Notes under the pieces: model-generated
The model's database searches: none
What the model was told of the DNA's origin: nothing
What the model saw: the letters and a program-made list of their open reading frames with translations, nothing else
Program-made: the position numbers and the translations under genes
Assembly: GCF_000710915.1 (NCBI RefSeq)
Contig: NZ_BAUA01000221.1
Span: forward strand, 1 to 32,428
Source of the DNA: Nocardia brasiliensis IFM 10847
GTDB lineage: Bacteria > Actinomycetota > Actinomycetes > Mycobacteriales > Mycobacteriaceae
DNA length: 32,428 nucleotides
Reading direction: 5' to 3'
Shown: one piece after another, positions 16,627-24,163 of the stretch
How the letters are laid out: every line of letters begins with the position of its first letter
Position numbering within the stretch: the first letter of the stretch is position 1

Positions 16627-17673
16627 GTGATCATCGATGACTTGAACATCCCGATCGTGCTCGCTCCGATGGCCGGCGGCCCCTCGACGCCCGAGCTGAC
16701 CGCCGCCGTCACCCAGGCCGGCGGCTTCGGCTTCCTGGCCGCCGGTTACCTCAGTGCGGCCGACACCGCCGCCCGGATCGCCGCGACGCGCACCACCACC
16801 GACGGCCCCTTCGGCGTGAATCTCTTCGTGCCCGGTCCCGCGACCCCCGACGCCGAGTTCGCCGCCTATCTCACCGAGCTCGCCCGCGACAACGAGGTCG
16901 GCCCCGCCAAGTACGACACCGACGACTGGGACGCCAAACTCGACCTGCTCGTCGCCGACCCGGTCGCGGCCGTCTCCTGTACCTTCGGTTGCCCCACTGC
17001 CGCCGAGATCGCCCGGCTGCACGACGCGGGCTCGGAGGTCTGGGTGAGCGTGACCTCGCCCGCGGAGGCCACCATCGCCGTCGAGCGCGGCGCGGACGTG
17101 CTGGTCGCGCAGGGCGCGGAAGCGGGCGGGCATCGCGCCACCTTCGTCGACCGGGTCGCCGACGACGCCACCGATCCGCTCGGCCTCATCGCACTGCTGC
17201 AACTGCTGCGCGCGGCGACCGACCGCCCGATCGTGGCCACCGGCGGCCTCAGCACCGGCGCGGGCATCGCCGCAGCACTCGCCGCGGGCGCGGCCGCCGT
17301 GCAACTGGGCACGGTGTTCCTGCGCTGCCCGGAGGCGGGCACCAATCCGGTGCACCGCGCCGCGCTGTCGGCGTCGACGCCGACCATGCTCACCCGCGCC
17401 TTCACCGGCCGCCGCGCGCGTGGCCTGCGCAACGAGTTCATGACCGAGCACAGCGCGACCGCACCGGTGGCCTATCCGGAGATCCATTACGCCACGGCGC
17501 CTTTGCGCGCGGCGGCGCGGTCGGCGGGCAACCCGGACAAGGTGAACCTGTGGGCGGGGCAGACCCACACCCTGGCCCCCGAGCTACCGGCCGGCGAACT
17601 GGTCCGCGCCCTGGCCGCCGAGACGAAAACCGCACTGAATGCAGCACTTTCGCGGCGAATCCAGGATTGTTGA
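16627..17673 (+). CDS. Nitronate monooxygenase (NPD/2-nitropropane dioxygenase family)
   Basis: A predicted FMN-dependent TIM-barrel enzyme of 348 residues that would oxidise alkyl nitronates such as propionate 3-nitronate. Visible family features are the N-terminal PIVLAPMAGGPSTPELTAAV, the GAEAGGHRATFVD loop in the middle, and the phosphate-binding stretch IVATGGLSTGAGIAAAL with AVQLGTVFLRCPEA. The start is GTG 16627, since the family begins a few residues before IPIVLAPMAGG. GGAG lies only 2 nt before it, which is too close to be ideal. An in-frame extension upstream overlaps the divergent promoter region and has no family similarity. Substrate is not assigned. Confidence 0.92.
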   Translation: MIIDDLNIPIVLAPMAGGPSTPELTAAVTQAGGFGFLAAGYLSAADTAARIAATRTTTDGPFGVNLFVPGPATPDAEFAAYLTELARDNEVGPAKYDTDDWDAKLDLLVADPVAAVSCTFGCPTAAEIARLHDAGSEVWVSVTSPAEATIAVERGADVLVAQGAEAGGHRATFVDRVADDATDPLGLIALLQLLRAATDRPIVATGGLSTGAGIAAALAAGAAAVQLGTVFLRCPEAGTNPVHRAALSASTPTMLTRAFTGRRARGLRNEFMTEHSATAPVAYPEIHYATAPLRAAARSAGNPDKVNLWAGQTHTLAPELPAGELVRALAAETKTALNAALSRRIQDC

Positions 17674-17696
17674 CAACGACTTTCGATTAGAATCGA
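17670..17696 (+). promoter_or_regulatory. Possible promoter with palindromic -10 region for the SCO5389-family gene
   Basis: TTGACA (17670-17675) overlaps the stop codon of the preceding gene. TAGAAT (17688-17693) is a good -10, but the 12-nt spacing is too short for the two to act together, so TAGAAT may work without that -35. The -10 sits inside TCGATT-AG-AATCGA (17683-17696), arms perfect, a possible operator. Confidence 0.35.
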
Positions 17697-17736
17697 GACG
17701 CATCGCATCAGCCATCCACCCCCGGAGGAGAGCGCT

Positions 17737-18129
17737 ATGTCCCTCGATGTCCCCACCGCACTGCTCGAACGCGCCGAACGCGGCGAAGTCGACGACGCGG
17801 ATTTCGTCGAATGTGTCCGCAATTCGCTGCCCTACGCCTGGGAGGTCGTCAGCCGGGTCGCCGGTGAACTGCACTCCGGCACAGCCGAATACGCCGACAA
17901 CGTGGTGCCGCCGCCGGACGAGGTGGCCCGTGGCCAGCTGTTGCGCGCCATGGCCTCCGACGCGATCCGCGGCGGGTTGGAACGGCACTTCGGGGTGAAG
18001 CTGGCCTTCCAGAACTGCCACCGGGTGGCGGCCTTCCCGATCGCCGCGGTCGGCGGCGAGACCTACAGCACGTTCATCGGCACCAGGGCCCAGCTGCTCA
18101 ATCAGAGCCCGGAACTGCGTAACTGCTGA
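17737..18129 (+). CDS. SCO5389-family conserved protein
   Basis: A small protein of 130 residues matching, from memory, a family widely conserved in actinobacteria and named after Streptomyces SCO5389. Its biochemical role is unknown to me. Recognisable stretches are LLERAERGEVDDADFVECV near the start, PPPDEVARGQLLRAMASD in the middle and FGVKLAFQNCHRVAAF near residue 90. It has no signal peptide or membrane segment and is likely cytoplasmic. GGAGGAG lies 6 nt before the ATG, a strong ribosome binding site that fixes the start. It follows the nitronate monooxygenase gene by 63 bp but appears to have its own promoter. Confidence 0.88.
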   Translation: MSLDVPTALLERAERGEVDDADFVECVRNSLPYAWEVVSRVAGELHSGTAEYADNVVPPPDEVARGQLLRAMASDAIRGGLERHFGVKLAFQNCHRVAAFPIAAVGGETYSTFIGTRAQLLNQSPELRNC

Positions 18130-18142
18130 TCCGTCCGCATAA

Positions 18143-18180
18143 CAGCCCGGCGCGGCAAGCGATTTCGCCGCACCGGGCTG
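18143..18180. terminator. Strong hairpin between convergent genes, likely bidirectional terminator
   Basis: CAGCCCGG (18143-18150) pairs perfectly with CCGGGCTG (18173-18180). Inside, GCGGC pairs with GCCGC across one-base mismatches, leaving a loop of about 10 nt. It sits between the convergent ends at 18129 and 18190. There is no T-tract, as is common for high-GC actinobacterial terminators. Confidence 0.7.
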
Positions 18181-18189
18181 CCGCGACGT

Positions 18190-19827
18190 TCAGGACAGGG
18201 TGGTGACCGTCAGGTCGCCGTCGGCGTACTGTGCACGCAGGCGCTTCTTGTCGAACTTGCCCACGCTGGTCTTGGGCACCTCCGCGATGAACGTCCAGCG
18301 TTCCGGCAGTTGCCATTTCGCGAACTTGCCGGCCAGGAAGTCGCGCAGTTCGTCAGGCTTGGCCTGCGCGCCCTCGGCCAGCACGATCGCGACCAGGGGC
18401 CGCTCGTCCCACTTCTCGTCCGGCACACCGATCACCGCCGCCTCGGCGACGGCGGGGTGGCCCATCACGGCGTTCTCCAGATCGACCGACGAAATCCATT
18501 CGCCGCCCGACTTGATCACGTCCTTGGACCGGTCGACCAGGGTGAGATAGCCGTCCGGGCCGATCCGGCCGACGTCGCCGGTGCGCAACCAGCCGTCGTC
18601 GAACTTGTCCGGGTCGACCACCGCGCCGTCCGGTGCGTAGTACGAGCCCGTGATCCACGGGCCGCGAACCTCCAACTCGCCCAGCGCCACTCCGTCGTTG
18701 GGCAGCACCGTGCCGTCGTCGCCGACCAGCCTGGCCTGCACGCTGGCCGGGAACCGGCCCTGGGTGTAGCGGTACTCCCAGGCCTCGTCGCCGGTCGCGC
18801 CGGTCGGCGGGTGCGCCACGCTGCCGAGCGGCGACGTCTCGGTCATGCCCCAGGCGTGCAGGATCTTCACGCCGTGCTTCTCCTCGAACGCGCGCATCAT
18901 CGACGGCGGCACGGCCGAACCGCCGACCACGGCGGTCCGCAGATGCGTGATGTCCTGCGGATGCGCGGCGAGGCCGGCCAGCACGCCGCCCCAGATGGTC
19001 GGCACCGCGGCGGCGAACGTCGGGCGCTGGTCGGCCATCATCTCCAGCAGCGGACCCGGCTGCAGGAATCGGTCGGGCATCAGCACATTCGCGCCCGACA
19101 TCAGCGCCGCGTAGGGAATGCCCCAGGCGTTGGCGTGGAACAGCGGCACGATGGCGAGCACCGTGTCGTTGCCGGAGAAGCCCATGCCGCTCGGCGAGCA
19201 CACCTGCATGGCGTGCAGCCAGTTGGAGCGATGCGAGTAGACCACGCCCTTCGGGTCGCCGGTGGTGCCCGAGGTGTAACACATCGCGGCGGCGGAGCGT
19301 TCGTCGATCACCGGGAAGTCGTAGGTATCCGGTTGCCCGGCAAGGAGTTCGGTGTAGGAGTGCACCTGCACGCCCTCGGGAGCGGCCAGCGTCGACGCGT
19401 CGCCGTTCACCACGATGACGTGGCGCACCGTCTTCAGGTTCGGCAGATACTGGGCGAACATCGGCACCAGGGTGCCGTCGACGAGCACCACCTGATCCTC
19501 GGCGTGATTGGCCACGAAGACGAGTTGATCGGGGAACAACCGGATGTTGAGCGCGTGCAGCACGGCCCCCATCGCGGGCGCCGCGATGTAGGCGACCATG
19601 TGCTCGTTGTTGTTCCACATGAAGGTGCCGACTCGATCGCCGACGCCGATGCCCAGCCCGCGCAGGGCGTTCGCCAGCCGCGCCGCTTCCGCGCCGAGTT
19701 CGCGATAGGTCATGGTGCGCACGCCCGTACCGGTCCAGGTGGACACGGTCGAATCGCCGACAAACGTCGATGCGTAGCGCAGCAACGTCGCCAGCGACAA
19801 AGGCTCGTCCTGCATAGTGCTCAACAT
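18190..19827 (-). CDS. Fatty-acid--CoA ligase (FadD/AlkK-like acyl-CoA synthetase)
   Basis: An ANL-superfamily enzyme of 545 residues that activates a fatty acid with ATP to the acyl-adenylate and then the CoA thioester. Visible motifs are the P-loop CYTSGTTGDPKGVVYSH near residue 182, HAWGMTETSPLG for the adenine-binding motif, the hinge GYLTLVDRSKDVIKSGGEWIS, and the C-terminal lysine in PKTSVGKFDKKRL. The start is ATG 19827, preceded by AAGGAG at 5 nt; an in-frame start at 19857 lies nearly against the upstream stop and is less likely. It follows the serine hydrolase gene by 30 bp, so the two are probably co-transcribed. The chain length preference is not readable; the sequence is closest in feel to AlkK-type medium/long-chain ligases. 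Confidence 0.94.
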   Translation of the reverse strand: MLSTMQDEPLSLATLLRYASTFVGDSTVSTWTGTGVRTMTYRELGAEAARLANALRGLGIGVGDRVGTFMWNNNEHMVAYIAAPAMGAVLHALNIRLFPDQLVFVANHAEDQVVLVDGTLVPMFAQYLPNLKTVRHVIVVNGDASTLAAPEGVQVHSYTELLAGQPDTYDFPVIDERSAAAMCYTSGTTGDPKGVVYSHRSNWLHAMQVCSPSGMGFSGNDTVLAIVPLFHANAWGIPYAALMSGANVLMPDRFLQPGPLLEMMADQRPTFAAAVPTIWGGVLAGLAAHPQDITHLRTAVVGGSAVPPSMMRAFEEKHGVKILHAWGMTETSPLGSVAHPPTGATGDEAWEYRYTQGRFPASVQARLVGDDGTVLPNDGVALGELEVRGPWITGSYYAPDGAVVDPDKFDDGWLRTGDVGRIGPDGYLTLVDRSKDVIKSGGEWISSVDLENAVMGHPAVAEAAVIGVPDEKWDERPLVAIVLAEGAQAKPDELRDFLAGKFAKWQLPERWTFIAEVPKTSVGKFDKKRLRAQYADGDLTVTTLS

Positions 19828-19857
19828 CGGAACTCCTTTTTCTTCAGTGACTTCCAC

Positions 19858-21153
19858 TCAGAAAGCCAAGTCTGTTGCGGCCACCTTCGGAGTCTCCGAT
19901 GTGATGCCGTAGAGCAGCCCGACCCAGCGCACCAGCTCCGGGTACAGAATCGGTTTGCCGCTGGTGAGCACGGCACACGACAGCGCGCGTTCCGGGTCGG
20001 CCCAGGCGGCATTGTTGGTGAAACCGAGATGCCCGAAGGCGCGCCGGGTGTCGGGGCCGTACAGGCTCACCACCCGGCCACCGAGCATCGGGCCGTACCC
20101 GAAGCCGAAGTTCATCCCGAGCGACAGATCAGGCTCGATCCGCGACTGCGGAACCAGCGCCGCCGCAATAGTTTCCGGCCGCAGCACGCGGACGCCGTCG
20201 AGTTCGCCGCCGCGCCGGAAGATCTCGTAGAAGCGCGAGAGCTCGTTGGCGGTGCTGACGATATTCGCCGAGGGCGCGACGATACCGAGATAGGCGGGGT
20301 CGTTGCCGATCTCGACCGCCTCGGCGAAGGGCACGCCCAGCATCCGCTCCAGCGCGAGCGACAACGGCGGCAGCGGCGTCAGACCGGTCCGGTAGTTCTT
20401 CGCGAGCAGCGGGAAATCCGCCTCTGACACACCGTAATTGGTCCAGCGGAAGGACAACGGGCGCAGGATCTCCGTCGCCAGCACGGTGCGGATATCGGTG
20501 CCGGTGACGCGGTGCACCACCTCACCGAGGATGAAGCCGCCCGACAGCGCGTGATAGGACTGGAACCGGCCGGGCGGCACGGACGGCCGGACCGCGCACA
20601 GATTCCGCACCAGCAGTTCACGATCCGCGACAGCCGCGGCCGTCAGCGCCTCGCGCGGCAGATTCGCCACCCCGGAACGATGCGCGAGCACCTGCCCGAC
20701 GGTGATGGATTCCTTACCGTGGCAGCCGTATTCGGGAATGTAGGTGCAGACCGGCGCGTGCAGATCGATCAGGCCGCGTTCCACGAGCAGATGCACGACG
20801 AACGCGGTGACGCCCTTGGACGCCGAGTAGGTGACGAACGGGGTGCTCGGGGTCGCGAGCACCTTGGGCGTCTCCGGTACGTCCTCGGGCCCGTTGCCGT
20901 GCGCGTGACCGAGCGCCCGATCGAACACGATCTCGCCGTGCCGGCGCACACAGACCTGAATGGCGGGATGCACGCCGCTGCGGTAGACCAGTTGCATCCG
21001 CCGCCAGATGCGCTCCGCGTAATCGGGAGGCAGTCCGAGATCACCCGGATCCGCCTCCGCGCCGATGGTGGCGACCGAGGCCGGATCGTCCGGAATCCGG
21101 CTCCGATGGAGCAGGTCGGGCAGCTTCGGGAGGTTCCGGACGCGCGTCAGCAT
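19858..21153 (-). CDS. Serine hydrolase of the beta-lactamase/esterase (Lip, class C-like) family
   Basis: A 431-residue penicillin-binding-protein-like hydrolase, family beta-lactamase (PF00144). The nucleophile motif SxxK is S110-A-S-K113. The second motif is Y200-H-A in SYHALSGGFILGE, as in EstB-type esterases rather than true beta-lactamases, and HLGFTNN near the C-terminus stands in place of KTG. No clear signal peptide is seen, so it may be cytoplasmic or membrane-associated. The start is ATG 21153 with a weak GGTGA 4 nt before it. It is upstream of the fadD gene by 30 bp, which suggests that it releases an acyl chain which FadD then activates (inference). An antibiotic-resistance role is not supported. 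Confidence 0.9.
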   Translation of the reverse strand: MLTRVRNLPKLPDLLHRSRIPDDPASVATIGAEADPGDLGLPPDYAERIWRRMQLVYRSGVHPAIQVCVRRHGEIVFDRALGHAHGNGPEDVPETPKVLATPSTPFVTYSASKGVTAFVVHLLVERGLIDLHAPVCTYIPEYGCHGKESITVGQVLAHRSGVANLPREALTAAAVADRELLVRNLCAVRPSVPPGRFQSYHALSGGFILGEVVHRVTGTDIRTVLATEILRPLSFRWTNYGVSEADFPLLAKNYRTGLTPLPPLSLALERMLGVPFAEAVEIGNDPAYLGIVAPSANIVSTANELSRFYEIFRRGGELDGVRVLRPETIAAALVPQSRIEPDLSLGMNFGFGYGPMLGGRVVSLYGPDTRRAFGHLGFTNNAAWADPERALSCAVLTSGKPILYPELVRWVGLLYGITSETPKVAATDLAF

Positions 21154-21263
21154 GGTTCACCGAATTCCGACCATGAGCCGCATCACATCGCGAATGCTAC
21201 CCAACGGTAAACACCCGAGGGCAGCGCTCATCGGGAATGCACTCGGGAGACCAATCGGACAGC

Positions 21264-21286
21264 ACCTGCCTTCAGTTTCGGCAGGT
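21264..21286 (-). terminator. Hairpin terminator candidate after the CDF gene
   Basis: Perfect 7-bp arms ACCTGCC (21264-21270) and GGCAGGT (21280-21286) with a 9-nt loop begin at the last base of the CDF stop codon. No T-run follows. Its place at the end of the kmtR-CDF operon suggests termination or 3' end protection. Confidence 0.55.
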
Positions 21287-22389
21287 CAGCTGGGACGCGC
21301 CGCGGAGACGGCACGGACCACTCGGCTCACGTGCGCCGGATAGGCGTGCACCAGCGCGGTGTCGAGCTTGGGCACGACATGTGTGAGGGTGTGCTCGGCC
21401 TCGTGCGCGAGGCGGTGCGCCTCGGCGAGGGTGATGGTCGGGGCGACGTCCAATTCGACGTCGGCATGCAGGCGGTGGCCGATCCAGCGCATCCGCAGGC
21501 TGCGCACACCCTGCACCCCCGGTTCGGCGGCGAGCGCCCGCTCGGCGTCGGTCACCAGCCCCGGCTCGACCGCGTCCATCAGTCGGCGCAGCACGTCCCT
21601 GGCCGCGGTACGCAGCACCGCGAGGATGGCGAGCGTGATGAGCAGGCCGACGATCGGGTCGGCGAGCGGGAACCCCAGCGCGACGCCACCGGCTCCGAGC
21701 AGCACGGCCAGCGAGGTGAAGCCGTCGGTGCGCGCGTGCAGGCCGTCGGCGACCAGCGCCGCCGAGCCGATCCGCCGGCCGACCCGGATGCGATACAGCG
21801 CGACGGTCTCGTTGCCCAGGAAGCCGATGAGTCCCGCGGCGGCGACCCAGCCGAGATGCCCGATCGGCACCGGCTCGATCAGCCTGCGCACCGCTTGATA
21901 GCCCGCGATCAGCGCGGACAGGGCGATCATCGCCACGACGAACAGCCCCGCGAGATCCTCGGCGCGCCCGAAACCGTAGGTGTAGCGCCGGGTCGCCGCG
22001 CGGCGCCCGAGCGCAAAAGCGATCCAGAGCGGGACCGCGGTCAACGCGTCGGAGAAGTTGTGAATCGTGTCGGCCGCCAAGGCAACCGAGCCGGACACGG
22101 CCACCACGAGCACCTGTGCCACGGCCGTCACGCCGAGCACCACGAGACTGATCTTCACCGCCCGGATACCCACCGCACTGGCGGTCAGGGCGTCGTCGAC
22201 GCTGTCGGCCGGATCGTGACTGTGCGGCACGAAGATCTCGCGCAGCGCCCCGCGCAGTCCCTTCGGGTGCTCGTGCGCATGCGGGCCATGATCGTGCCCG
22301 TGACCGAAAGGCGTGTCGTGCGTGTGTACTTCGCTGTGGTGTTGGTGAGGTTGCTCGTCGCCGAGTCCGTGCCGGTTCGCGGTATGCAC
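21286..22389 (-). CDS. Cation diffusion facilitator (CDF) metal efflux transporter
   Basis: An inner-membrane proton-driven divalent metal exporter of 367 residues. The N-terminus is very His-rich (TPFGHGHDHGPHAHEHP), followed by about six membrane segments and a C-terminal cytoplasmic domain. The metal-site motifs HNFSD in TM2 and HARTD in TM5 both follow the family HxxxD pattern. The start is GTG 22389, with GGAG 9 nt upstream. It lies 33 bp after the KmtR-like regulator gene in the same direction. In Mycobacterium tuberculosis KmtR controls a CDF exporter, so nickel and cobalt are the likely substrates; this comes from the regulator and not from the transporter residues themselves. Confidence 0.94.
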   Translation of the reverse strand: MHTANRHGLGDEQPHQHHSEVHTHDTPFGHGHDHGPHAHEHPKGLRGALREIFVPHSHDPADSVDDALTASAVGIRAVKISLVVLGVTAVAQVLVVAVSGSVALAADTIHNFSDALTAVPLWIAFALGRRAATRRYTYGFGRAEDLAGLFVVAMIALSALIAGYQAVRRLIEPVPIGHLGWVAAAGLIGFLGNETVALYRIRVGRRIGSAALVADGLHARTDGFTSLAVLLGAGGVALGFPLADPIVGLLITLAILAVLRTAARDVLRRLMDAVEPGLVTDAERALAAEPGVQGVRSLRMRWIGHRLHADVELDVAPTITLAEAHRLAHEAEHTLTHVVPKLDTALVHAYPAHVSRVVRAVSAARPS

Positions 22390-22422
22390 TGCGTCACGCT
22401 CCGAGATCTTTTGTCCAGTAAC

Positions 22423-22812
22423 TTATTTCGCTTCGGTTCCGGTATCCGGCAGCCCGCGCACGACGTCGCCGCGGTGATGCGGCGGGATCCCCGGGCCCGC
22501 GTGCTCGGCGTTGTGCACCGCGTCCACCACAAGTTGCCGGACGTGCTCGTTCTCCAGGCTGTAGTAGATGGTCGTGCCGGCGCGGCGGGTGCTGACCAGT
22601 CGCGCCATTCGCAACTTGGCCAGATGCTGCGAGACGGACGGGGCGGGCTTGCCGATGTAGTCGGCCAGGTCGTTGACCGACAGCTCGCGGTCGACGAGAG
22701 CCCACAGCACGCGAACCCTGGTGGCATCGGCCAGCATCCGGAAAACCTCGACAACCAGGCCCACCTGATCGTCCGCGAGACGCGGGCGCGGTTTCTGGCT
22801 ATCTGCATTCAT
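22423..22812 (-). CDS. kmtR: KmtR-type ArsR/SmtB nickel/cobalt-sensing repressor
   Basis: A winged-helix metal sensor of 129 residues. Residues 17-80 carry the ArsR fold with recognition helix PAPSVSQHLAKLRMARLV. The C-terminal metal site is conserved: H90, E103, H104, H112 and H113 correspond, with a uniform offset of 2, to the H88/E101/H102/H110/H111 set reported for M. tuberculosis KmtR. The protein would repress the CDF gene 33 bp downstream, and itself, until Ni(II) or Co(II) binds. ATG 22812 is chosen over an in-frame start at 22911 because similarity begins here and because TATTAT sits exactly 6 nt upstream, fitting a leaderless transcript. A candidate operator overlaps the start. Confidence 0.92.
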   Translation of the reverse strand: MNADSQKPRPRLADDQVGLVVEVFRMLADATRVRVLWALVDRELSVNDLADYIGKPAPSVSQHLAKLRMARLVSTRRAGTTIYYSLENEHVRQLVVDAVHNAEHAGPGIPPHHRGDVVRGLPDTGTEAK

Positions 22813-22824
22813 ACGCAGATAATA
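22800..22824 (-). promoter_or_regulatory. kmtR leaderless promoter and candidate KmtR operator
   Basis: On the minus strand the -10 TATTAT (22824-22819) lies 6 nt before the kmtR ATG, so transcription probably begins at the start codon. The inverted repeat TATCTGC (22800-22806) / GCAGATA (22815-22821) with an 8-nt spacer overlaps both the -10 and the ATG. A dimeric ArsR-family repressor bound there would block the promoter. Confidence 0.55.
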
Positions 22825-23162
22825 GACCACACGAATGCGACACGTCCCCAGGGGCTCATCGGGCCCACCGGACCGGAATGGCGGCGACACCCCCTGCGTG
22901 GCCGCCGACATGCCGGTCCGTCCCCTATCGAACCGATAACTGTCTAGTCGCTATGGCGCTTGTGCGCCAGGCGACCGGCCGATCAACACACTAATGAGAC
23001 AATGCTGGTCGGCGCGCCGTCTTTCGCAGCACCGCATCCAAGCCTGTGACCTGCGCGAATGCGCTTGTGGCGCAGGGCAGTACACATCCCCGGAACGTGC
23101 GCTCATCTGCACGTGCATCGCGGGGCGACCGGTCGTCTACGCCCGTTTTCCTGCGATTTCGT
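22813..23162. other. 350-bp gap between the esterase end and kmtR, with several inverted repeats
   Basis: No convincing gene is seen. Besides the kmtR promoter it holds TATCG-AAC-CGATA (22926-22938); TGGCGC-TTGT-GCGCCA (22954-22969); a related TGCGC-TTGTG-GCGCA (23060-23074); and ACGTGC-N8-GCACGT (23095-23114), which could end the esterase transcript. The two GCGCTTGTG hairpins look like diverged copies. Plus-strand open frames here are opposite-strand artefacts of the high GC content. Confidence 0.5.
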
Positions 23163-24125
23163 TCAACCGCACGCCTGCCGCGGACCGCCGAGCCGGTGCG
23201 CCAGCAGGAAACTCATCAACTGTCGCTGCAGGTCGAGACCGCGTGCCGACTGCATCAGCAAACCTCCGCCGATGTGATCCGGCCCGATCGGCGTGCGGAA
23301 TTCGGCGAGCAGACAGTCGCCCGCGGCGTAGCGCTCGATGGTGGTCGGCACCGGATCGGCGGACGCGGTGACCATGCTCGGCACCGCGGGCACTGTCGCG
23401 TCACCCGCTCGCGCATAGGCGCCGAGCCATTGCGTCAGGTTGGCCCGTCCGATCGGATACAGGCTGGTCTGATCGGCCAAGTCTTGGAGGAAGAAGCCCG
23501 GAACCGGGCGGGCCCGCGCGCCCATCGCATCGACGATCGACGTACCGCTCAGATCGGCGGCGAATGTCTTCAGGTCGATTCCGTAAGGGCCGCCCGCCAT
23601 CGGTGCGATCGCCGCGTACAAGTCTGGGTAGCCAGCTGCCAGCACCGTGGACATCGCGCCGCCCGCGGAATACCCGCCGGCGTACACCCGTGCGCGATCC
23701 AGCCCGAACTCCGCGATCAAAGCACTGGTGAGGTCGGCGATGATCGACGATTCCCCCTGTCCGCGTGACTGATTCGCCGGGTCGAACCAATTCCAGCAGT
23801 ACCGCTCGTTGGCCGCCGCGGTCTGGATCGGATAGGCCAGTACGAAACCGAACTCGTCCGCCAACCGGGTCAGCGAGAAACCGGTGTCGGCCAGCTGACT
23901 CTGCGGATCGGTGCAGCCGTGCAGGTAGATCATCAACGGTTTGCCCGCCGTATCTCCCGGCGGCACATGCAAGTAGTAGTCGCGCGAACCCGCCGCGTTG
24001 GTGAAGCTCCGCTCGATCGGCGCTGCCTGCGCGGCGGGCGTCTCGGCGATCAGGAATTGCAGACCCAGCGCGAGCAGGGCGAGCAGCACGACCGACAGCC
24101 TGCCGCGACGAGTACCGCGCACCAT
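23163..24125 (-). CDS. Secreted esterase of the PHB depolymerase/feruloyl esterase family (LpqC-like)
   Basis: A predicted exported alpha/beta hydrolase of 320 residues. From ATG 24125 (GGAAGGA upstream) residues 1-35 form a signal peptide: Arg-rich start, LSVVLLALLALGLQFLIA core, and an Ala-rich cleavage region APAAQAA-like. The catalytic serine is in GGYSAGG; the oxyanion region is MIYLHGCTD; a late His (GPDHIGGG) could complete the triad. Paired cysteines, including C in HGCTD and RYCWNW, fit a secreted fold. The substrate could be a polyester or an aromatic ester; it cannot be told here. It is divergent from the acyl-CoA dehydrogenase gene, with only 38 bp between starts, so the promoters must overlap. 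A longer in-frame start at 24305 would run into that gene and is rejected. Confidence 0.9.
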   Translation of the reverse strand: MVRGTRRGRLSVVLLALLALGLQFLIAETPAAQAAPIERSFTNAAGSRDYYLHVPPGDTAGKPLMIYLHGCTDPQSQLADTGFSLTRLADEFGFVLAYPIQTAAANERYCWNWFDPANQSRGQGESSIIADLTSALIAEFGLDRARVYAGGYSAGGAMSTVLAAGYPDLYAAIAPMAGGPYGIDLKTFAADLSGTSIVDAMGARARPVPGFFLQDLADQTSLYPIGRANLTQWLGAYARAGDATVPAVPSMVTASADPVPTTIERYAAGDCLLAEFRTPIGPDHIGGGLLMQSARGLDLQRQLMSFLLAHRLGGPRQACG

Positions 24126-24151
24126 CGAGTTCCTTCCGGCCGATCTGGCGT

Positions 24152-24157
24152 TAGCGT
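24152..24157 (+). promoter_or_regulatory. Leaderless-type -10 TAGCGT of the acyl-CoA dehydrogenase gene
   Basis: TAGCGT fits TANNNT and ends exactly 6 nt before ATG 24164, putting the expected transcription start at the A of the start codon. GGGGC immediately before the ATG is too close to serve as a Shine-Dalgarno. No clear -35 is seen. Confidence 0.5.
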
Positions 24158-24163
24158 AGGGGC

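Noticed and set aside
19858..21153. Beta-lactamase resistance gene
   Set aside because: The SxxK/Y-H-A pattern and the neighbouring fadD fit an esterase-type serine hydrolase, not a true class C beta-lactamase.
23060..23115. tRNA-like stretch (GCGCTTGTGGCGCAGGGCAG...)
   Set aside because: It resembles a D-arm only; there is no anticodon stem, T-loop or acceptor pairing.
22994..23371. Plus-strand ORF upstream of and overlapping the esterase gene
   Set aside because: It lies mostly antisense to the esterase, lacks a ribosome binding site and shows no family similarity.
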